A stretch of DNA of 64,000 bases from Thauera sp. (GTDB taxonomy: Bacteria > Pseudomonadota > Gammaproteobacteria > Burkholderiales > Rhodocyclaceae). Position numbers and translations under genes: made by a program. Positions 58,918-64,000 of this stretch are shown in pieces. The first letter of the stretch is position 1, and each line of letters opens with the position of its first letter. The stretch covers positions 558,001 through 622,000 of the forward strand of contig JACKMB010000001.1 in the NCBI GenBank assembly GCA_024235615.1, written 5' to 3'. The notes beneath the pieces are model-generated. The model was not told where the DNA came from. It made no database searches and saw only the letters and a list, made by a program, of their open reading frames with translations.

Positions 58918-60311
58918 ATCGCGCGCGCACGCCCAGCCTGCAGGCCCGCCTGAGCCTGGTGCTCACCGTGCTGATCGCGGTGCTGATGGGGATCGGCGCG
59001 GCAGTGTGGATGCGCGAGACGCGCCAGGCCATCCACGAGGAGGTCGAGGCCGCGACCCGGGTCGCGCAGCAATGGCTCGTCGTCGTGCTTGCGGAGCGGC
59101 GCGAGGGTGGGGCCGAGGCCGAGGCGCGCGAGCGCCTGCTGGGTCGCCTCGCCGCGGTCGGGCGCATCCGCGCCAACCGGCTCGAGGTCTTCGCTGCGGG
59201 CGGGCAGCGGCTCTACGTTTCGCCCGAGTCGCCCTACAAGGCGGGCCGCGATGCACCGGCCTGGTTCGCGGCGCAGATCGCGCCCGAACTCGGCGCGCGC
59301 CGGCTCGACGCCGGCGCCCTGGAAGTCGTACTGACGCCCGACACCTCGCGTGCGGTGCTCGACGCCTGGGACCACCTCGTCGCCGCGCTCGGCTGGGCGT
59401 GCGCGCTGCTGCTCGCGCTGTGGCTCGCCACCCGCCTGGCGATCCGGCGCGCGCTCGCGCCGCTGCAGCAGATCCACGCCGCGCTCGAACATGGCGCCAG
59501 CGGGCGCTTCGACCAGCGCCTGCCGCAATACGCCACGCGCGAGCTCGCGCTGCTGGCGCGCAGCTACAACCGCCTCGCCGACAGTCTCGACGAGTCGCGC
59601 GCGACCAACGCCCGCCTGGAAGCGGATCAGAACCTCGCGCGCACGATCCAGGCCCGGCTCGAGCAGGAGCGGCGCGCGATCGCGCGCGAGCTGCACGACG
59701 AGCTCGGCCAGAGCATCACCGCCGTGCGCTCGATCGCCGGCGCCATCCTGCAGCGCAGCGCCGAACAGCCCGGCATCCACGGCAGCGCGCAGGCCATCCT
59801 CGCCATGACCGGCCACATGCAGGACGGCGTGCACGCGATCCTGCAGCGCCTGCGCCGCGACGCGCCGGCCGCGCACGAGCGCATCGAGGACACCCTGCAG
59901 GCCTACTGCGCGCTGTGGGCCAGCCATCACGAAGGCATCGAGCTGCGCTGCGCGATCGAGCCCCTGGGCGACGCTCGCGACGAGCCACTCGACGACGGCG
60001 TCGGCCTCGCCCTGCTGCGCGTGCTGCAGGAGAGCCTGACCAACGTCGCCCGCCACGCCCATGCGCGCACGGTCGAGGTCCGCATCGGCCTGCGCCGTGA
60101 AGGCGTCGATCGCAACGGGCAGGCGGAGATCGAGGTCGAGGTGCGCGACGACGGCCGCGGCCTGGGCGCGCAGCCCACTCCCGGCCGCCACGGCCTCGCC
60201 GGCATGCGCGAGCGCCTCGCCGAACTCCACGGTCGACTCGAACTGCTCAGCCCGCCCGACGGCGGCCTGTGCGTGCGCGCCCGCCTCCCCCAACCCGTCC
60301 CGGTCACGTGA
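58914..60311 (+). CDS. NarX/UhpB-type sensor histidine kinase
   Basis: 465 residues. TM helix 1 LVLTVLIAVLMGIGAAVWM, a periplasmic domain to ~residue 150, TM helix 2 LGWACALLLALWLAT and HAMP (RRALAPLQQIHAALEHGASGRF). The HisKA_3 phosphorylated His is in RRAIARELHDELGQSITAVRSIAG (~residue 262), and the ATPase has DDGRGLG and GLAGMRERLAELHG. It should phosphorylate the response regulator encoded next. The context of PQQ genes resembles quinoprotein-linked two-component systems (ExaD/ErcS type), but the signal is unknown. Confidence 0.92.
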   Translation: MNRARTPSLQARLSLVLTVLIAVLMGIGAAVWMRETRQAIHEEVEAATRVAQQWLVVVLAERREGGAEAEARERLLGRLAAVGRIRANRLEVFAAGGQRLYVSPESPYKAGRDAPAWFAAQIAPELGARRLDAGALEVVLTPDTSRAVLDAWDHLVAALGWACALLLALWLATRLAIRRALAPLQQIHAALEHGASGRFDQRLPQYATRELALLARSYNRLADSLDESRATNARLEADQNLARTIQARLEQERRAIARELHDELGQSITAVRSIAGAILQRSAEQPGIHGSAQAILAMTGHMQDGVHAILQRLRRDAPAAHERIEDTLQAYCALWASHHEGIELRCAIEPLGDARDEPLDDGVGLALLRVLQESLTNVARHAHARTVEVRIGLRREGVDRNGQAEIEVEVRDDGRGLGAQPTPGRHGLAGMRERLAELHGRLELLSPPDGGLCVRARLPQPVPVT

Positions 60312-60313
60312 TC

Positions 60314-60964
60314 ATGAAACCGCCTTCCCTCCACGCCCTGCGCATCCTGCTCGCCGACGACCACGCGGTGGTGCGCATGGGCTTTCGACTGCTGCTCGAA
60401 GGCGCCGGTGCCGAAGTCGTCGGCGAGGCCGACTGCGGCGAGGCAGCCGTGCAGGCCTTCGGTCCGCTGCAACCCGACCTGCTGCTGATGGACGTGTCGA
60501 TGCCGGGCATCGGCGGGCTCGGCGCGCTCGAACGCGTGCTCGCCCACCACCCCGGTGCGCGCGTGCTGATGCTGTCGGCGCACGACGACGCGCAGATCCC
60601 CGCGCGCGCGCTGCGCGCCGGTGCGGGCGGCTACCTGTCCAAGCGCGCCCATCCGGACGAGCTGCTGCATGCGGTGGCCACGGTCGCGCGCGGCCAGCGC
60701 TACATCGACCCGGCGATCGCGCCCGCCCTCGCGCTCGCGCAGTTTGCCGGCGGCGGCGATCCCGTCGCCGCGCTCACCGAGAAGGAGTTCGCCGTCTTCC
60801 TGCAGCTCGCGCAAGGGCGCAGCGTGGCCGAGATCGCCGAGAGCCACAGCCTGAGCCCGAGCACGGTGGGCACCCACCTCTACCACATCAAGCAGAAGCT
60901 CGAGGTCTCCAACGCCGCCGAGATCGCGCTCGTCGCGGTGCGCTGCGGGCTCATCGAAGTGTAG
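60314..60964 (+). CDS. NarL/FixJ-type response regulator
   Basis: 216 residues from the ATG 2 nt after the kinase stop. Receiver: LLADDHAVVRMG (acidic pocket), phosphorylated Asp in LLLMDVSMPGIGG (~residue 58), MLSAHDD, and Lys in GGYLSKRAH. C-terminal LuxR-type HTH: ALTEKEFAVFLQLAQGRSVAEIAESHSLSPSTVGTHLYHIKQKL. This is the AgmR/ErbR kind of regulator seen with PQQ alcohol oxidation. It lies downstream of a sigma-54 promoter, suggesting a regulatory cascade. Confidence 0.93.
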   Translation: MKPPSLHALRILLADDHAVVRMGFRLLLEGAGAEVVGEADCGEAAVQAFGPLQPDLLLMDVSMPGIGGLGALERVLAHHPGARVLMLSAHDDAQIPARALRAGAGGYLSKRAHPDELLHAVATVARGQRYIDPAIAPALALAQFAGGGDPVAALTEKEFAVFLQLAQGRSVAEIAESHSLSPSTVGTHLYHIKQKLEVSNAAEIALVAVRCGLIEV

Positions 60965-61014
60965 CCGCAGGCGAGTCGGCCCCCTGTTGCTGAAGTCCCT
61001 TCGCGCGAATTTTG

Positions 61015-61043
61015 TTGACGCGCACGTCAACTTCCCCTGATAC
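61015..61043 (+). promoter_or_regulatory. Sigma-70 promoter with overlapping 16-bp palindrome
   Basis: TTGACG (61015-61020), a 17-nt spacer and TGATAC (61038-61043) form a plausible -35/-10. The palindrome TTGACGCGCACGTCAA (61015-61030) covers the -35 and spacer, so a repressor there would block transcription. Its pattern TTGACG-N4-CGTCAA resembles boxes of MerR-type regulators of fatty or branched-chain acid genes (LiuR-like) in betaproteobacteria; which regulator binds is inference. Confidence 0.55.
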
Positions 61044-61082
61044 ACTCCCGTGACCACAAGGACACACCGAGGAGGAGCGGGA

Positions 61083-61763
61083 ATGCGCAAGGAGACGGAT
61101 CCGCAGGACTTTCTGGCACCAAGTTATTTCTTCGACTTCGAGCACCCGCGCGTGCGCGCCTTCATCGAGGAGAGCCTGGGCGACGCGGTCGACCCCGTCG
61201 AGCGCGCCGTGAAGCTGTACTACGCGGTGCGCGACGGCATCCGCTACGACCCCTATCGCTTCTACATGCGCAGGGAGTACTTCACCGCCAGCCGCACCCT
61301 CATCGAGGGCGCCGCCTACTGCGTGCCCAAGGCCAACCTGCTCACCGCGGTCGCGCGCGGCGCCGGCATCCCGGCGCGCGTGGGCTTCGCCGACGTGCGC
61401 AACCACCTGAGCACCGAGCGCCTGCGCCAGCTGGTCGGCGGCGACGTGTACCGCTGGCACGGCTACGTCGCGATGTACCTCGAGGGCCGCTGGGTAAAGG
61501 CGACGCCGGCCTTCAACCTGCAGATGTGCGAGCGCTTCGACGTCCACCCGCTCGAGTTCGACGGCCGCGCCGACTCGCTGATGCACCCCTACAACGCGCG
61601 CGACGAACGCCACATGGAGTACGTGAAGGAGCGCGGGACCTTCGACGACTTCCCCTTCGAGGCGCTCGTCGCCGACATGTGGAAGCACCACCCGGGCCTG
61701 GTCGAGGCGGCCGAGGCCGACCTGAAGGGCGACTTCGAGCACGAAGCGATGGTCGACCGCTGA
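61083..61763 (+). CDS. Transglutaminase-like cysteine protease-fold protein
   Basis: 226 residues from the ATG at 61083, preceded by GAGGAG. A transglutaminase-type core is present. It includes the Cys in GAAYCVPKANLLTAVARGAGIPARVGFADV (~residue 80), the His in YRWHGYVAMYLEGRWVKATPAF (~129) and Asp/Asn candidates after it. KLYYAVRDGIRYDPYRFYMRREYFTASRTL matches the domain entry. Soluble, no signal peptide. Likely a hydrolase or amidase-type enzyme, substrate unknown. Single-gene unit with its own promoter. Confidence 0.88.
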   Translation: MRKETDPQDFLAPSYFFDFEHPRVRAFIEESLGDAVDPVERAVKLYYAVRDGIRYDPYRFYMRREYFTASRTLIEGAAYCVPKANLLTAVARGAGIPARVGFADVRNHLSTERLRQLVGGDVYRWHGYVAMYLEGRWVKATPAFNLQMCERFDVHPLEFDGRADSLMHPYNARDERHMEYVKERGTFDDFPFEALVADMWKHHPGLVEAAEADLKGDFEHEAMVDR

Positions 61764-61822
61764 GCGGGCGCGAGCGGCACCGCGGCGGGCGCGCCATGGT
61801 GTTGCGGGTGACGCATTCGGCG

Positions 61823-61841
61823 CCGCTTTGATATAAAGCGG
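61823..61841. other. Short hairpin before the PhoD-like gene
   Basis: CCGCTTT (61823-61829) and AAAGCGG (61835-61841) flank GATAT. It lies 31 nt upstream of the next ATG and overlaps a TATAAA-like -10 sequence, so it may be an operator, or a weak terminator for the preceding gene. Confidence 0.35.
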
Positions 61842-61872
61842 ACATGAAATACGCATCCCGTTCGGACGGCCG

Positions 61873-63912
61873 ATGAGCGCGCCCACAGCCGCGACTCCCA
61901 ACCCCGTGGGCCACGACTCCAGGGGCCCCGACTCCACCGACCTCGTCCTCGCCGGCCCCATCCTGCGCCGGGTCGAGGCGCGCCGGGTCGTGCTCTGGCT
62001 CGCCAGCACCCGCCCGCTGCGCGCGCGCATCGTCCTGCACCCGGACGGCGGCGGCGAGATCCGCCCCGCCGGCGCGGCCGACGCCGCCGGGCGCGCGCAA
62101 TGCCGCAGCCTGCGCGCCGGCGACCACCTGCACTACCTGCTGCTCGACTTCGCGCTCGCGGCCGAGCTGCCCGCCAGCCGCTGGATCGGCTACGCGCTCG
62201 AGCTCGCCCCCGCCGACGACGAGGCCGCGCCCTGGCTGGGCTGGCAGGACTGGGCACCCGACCTGTGCTATCCGGGGCGCACGCTCCCCGGCTTCGTGTT
62301 CGCGCCGCGCGTCGCTGCGCTACTGCACGGCTCCTGCCGCAAGCCGCACCACGACGGCGGCGACGGCCTCGTGCGCGTCGACCGCCTGCTCGCCGAGCTG
62401 ATTGCGCGCGGCGCCACCGACGCCGAGCCGGTGCCCGGCCCCGACGGCCTGCCCGGCTGGCCCTCGGCGCTCGTGCTGACCGGCGACCAGATCTACGCCG
62501 ACGACGTCGCCGGCCCCATGCTGGGCGCGATCCACGCCCTGCTCGACCGCCTCGCCCTGCCCGCCGAGCGCCTCGAGGCCGCAGGCGAGACCGGAGTCCG
62601 CGACGCCGACGCGCTGCGCCGCCACCCCGCCTGCTACTACCGGCGCGAGACCCTGCTGCCCCGGCACAAGCGCAACTACGCCCTGCTCGAGGTCCTCTTC
62701 GGCGGCGTGGAGAAGCCGGTGTTCACCTCGGCGAGCGCACACAACCACCTGATCACGCTCGCCGAGGTGCTGGCGATGTACCTGCTGGTGTGGTCGCCCG
62801 CGCCCTGGAGGGAGCTGCGCGTGGCGCCGCCGCCGGGCCTCTCCGAGGAAGACGCCGCGTTGTGGAAGAAGGAGCAGGGCCTGATCGAGGCCTTCGTCGC
62901 CGACCTGCCGGCGGTGCGGCGCGCGCTCGCGCACGTGCCGGTGGCGATGATCTTCGACGACCACGACGTCACCGACGACTGGAACCTGAGCCGCGAATGG
63001 GAGGAGGTCGCCTACGGCCACCCCTTCTCGCGTCGCGTGATCGGCAACGCGATCGTGGCCTACGCGATCAACCAGGCCTGGGGCAACCGCCCCAACGCCT
63101 TCGACGACGCGCTCGTCGAGCATCTGCAGCGCAGCCTGGACGCGCCCGGCGCGCAGGCGCACGACGACTGCATCGACGCCCTGCTGCGCTTCGAGGACTG
63201 GCACTACACCTGGCCGACCACCCCGCCGCTGGTGGTCATCGACACCCGCACCCGGCGCTGGCGCTCGGAGCGCACCGCGCGCCGCCCCTCCGGGCTGATG
63301 GACTGGGAGTCGCTCACCGACCTGCAGCAGGTGCTGCGCGGCCTGCCCGCGGTGCTGCTGGTGTCGCCGGCGCCGATCTTCGGCGTCAAGCTGATCGAGA
63401 CCATCCAGCGCATCTTCACCTGGTTCGGCCACCCGCTGATGGTGGATGCGGAGAACTGGATGGCGCACCCGGGCTCGGCGCAGGCCATCCTCAACATCTT
63501 CCGCCACCGCCGCACGCCGCGGAACTTCGTCGTGCTCTCGGGCGACGTGCATTACTCCTTCGTCTACGACGTCGAGCTGCGCGGCCGCGTGCGCGGGCCG
63601 GACATCTGGCAGATCTGCAGCAGCGGCGTGCGCAACGAGTTCCCGCCGCGGCTGCTCGGGGTGCTCGACCGCCTCAACCGCTGGATGTATTCGCCGCGCT
63701 CGCCGCTCAACTGGTTCACCCGCCGCCGCCACATGCGCGTGACCCCGCGCCGCTACGAGGGCGCCGCGCGCGGCCGCCGCCTGCTCGGCGGCGCCGGCAT
63801 CGGCCTGGTGGAACTCGACGCCGAGGGCGTGCCCTGGCGCATCCGCGAGTTGCTCGCCGACGGAGCGACGATCGCCTTCGAGCGCGAGGAGGACTTCTCG
63901 CGCTGGGCATGA
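61873..63912 (+). CDS. PhoD-like metallophosphoesterase
   Basis: 679 residues, cytosolic by sequence (no signal peptide). Metal-ligand and active-site segments: ALLHGSCRKP (~residue 150), SALVLTGDQIYADDVAG (~200), VAMIFDDHDVTDDWNLSREWE (~360), FVVLSGDVHYSFVYD (~555). This corresponds to the PhoD/purple-acid-phosphatase-like phosphodiesterases. The long ~130-residue N-terminal domain resembles those of cytoplasmic PhoD-like proteins. Substrate unknown, probably a phosphodiester. Confidence 0.88.
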   Translation: MSAPTAATPNPVGHDSRGPDSTDLVLAGPILRRVEARRVVLWLASTRPLRARIVLHPDGGGEIRPAGAADAAGRAQCRSLRAGDHLHYLLLDFALAAELPASRWIGYALELAPADDEAAPWLGWQDWAPDLCYPGRTLPGFVFAPRVAALLHGSCRKPHHDGGDGLVRVDRLLAELIARGATDAEPVPGPDGLPGWPSALVLTGDQIYADDVAGPMLGAIHALLDRLALPAERLEAAGETGVRDADALRRHPACYYRRETLLPRHKRNYALLEVLFGGVEKPVFTSASAHNHLITLAEVLAMYLLVWSPAPWRELRVAPPPGLSEEDAALWKKEQGLIEAFVADLPAVRRALAHVPVAMIFDDHDVTDDWNLSREWEEVAYGHPFSRRVIGNAIVAYAINQAWGNRPNAFDDALVEHLQRSLDAPGAQAHDDCIDALLRFEDWHYTWPTTPPLVVIDTRTRRWRSERTARRPSGLMDWESLTDLQQVLRGLPAVLLVSPAPIFGVKLIETIQRIFTWFGHPLMVDAENWMAHPGSAQAILNIFRHRRTPRNFVVLSGDVHYSFVYDVELRGRVRGPDIWQICSSGVRNEFPPRLLGVLDRLNRWMYSPRSPLNWFTRRRHMRVTPRRYEGAARGRRLLGGAGIGLVELDAEGVPWRIRELLADGATIAFEREEDFSRWA

Positions 63913-63952
63913 ACGCCACGGCGCCCGCGGCCGCCCGGCGGCCGCGCCGGCC

Positions 63953-64000
63953 TCAGCGCACCGCCTGCAGCTCCCACACCCCGGCCGGCGGCGTGTTGCG
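63953..64000 (-). CDS. Possible 3' end of a gene entering from the right edge
   Basis: On the minus strand 15 codons (ending TPPAGVWELQAVR) run to a TGA at 63953-63955, with a GC-rich inverted repeat (about 63920-63950) between it and the PhoD-like gene. Too short to identify; it may be the C-terminus of a convergent gene. Confidence 0.35.
   Translation of the reverse strand, partial: RNTPPAGVWELQAVR

Overview
The window is very GC-rich chromosomal DNA of a betaproteobacterium, most likely of the Thauera/Azoarcus/Aromatoleum (Rhodocyclales) group. The reasons are an Aromatoleum-type tungsten aldehyde oxidoreductase operon, a complete Ped-type PQQ alcohol oxidation set with its associated ABC and beta-propeller genes, a PEP-CTERM exosorted protein, and many short REP-type palindromes. 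The species assignment is inference; no rRNA gene or other phylogenetic marker is present.

Layout. 0-1.7 kb: 3' part of an M48 (BepA-like) protease gene and moaC. 1.7-8.6 kb: tungstate permease and ATPase (TupBC without TupA) followed by an aldehyde:ferredoxin oxidoreductase operon (aorA, aorB, aorC, a MoaD-like carrier and an unknown gene), all on the minus strand. 8.7-18.0 kb: an AcoR-type sigma-54 activator, cytochrome c-550 PedF, a MoxJ-like binding protein, a cache protein, a PQQ alcohol dehydrogenase with the lanthanide-type Asp pair, a SoxYZ-like carrier and a zinc metallohydrolase. 18.2-24.1 kb: two small exported proteins and an NAD-type formate dehydrogenase encoded as a single 1583-residue fusion. 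24.1-28.5 kb: hydrolase lipoprotein, acidic outer-membrane-like protein, Spy-like protein and a dead SDR gene. 28.7-40.1 kb: an imported island with a recombinase-in-trio (RIT) element, an IS91-type element, two TIR genes, a nuclease-like gene, a glycine-rich lipoprotein, a HEPN-like gene and a reverse transcriptase. 40.6-45.9 kb: pqqA, pqqD, a prolyl aminopeptidase, pqqE and four more genes. 46-51 kb: vapBC, a GNAT gene behind a cobalamin riboswitch, a PEP-CTERM gene and pabBC. 51-61 kb: a second PQQ-linked region (PedC-type ABC exporter, YVTN protein, SsuABC-like importer) and a GAF-sensor/two-component set. 61-64 kb: transglutaminase-like and PhoD-like proteins.

How it fits together. Two metal-cofactor themes dominate. 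Tungsten/molybdenum: MoaC, TupBC, Aor, a MoaD-like carrier and formate dehydrogenase. PQQ: peptide precursor, radical-SAM maturation, dehydrogenase, cytochrome acceptor and transporters. Alcohols oxidised by the quinoprotein give aldehydes, which Aor can oxidise further. The PQQ loci share clear -24/-12 (sigma-54) promoters at 11026, 15864, 16053, 57851 and 58032. Related 17-bp dyads (TGYTYC-N5-GGARCA) lie near four of them, so a single sigma-54 activator, probably the one encoded at 8715-10820, may control the whole pathway. The 34.9-40.1 kb stretch has clearly lower GC and resembles a phage-defence island brought in beside mobile elements.
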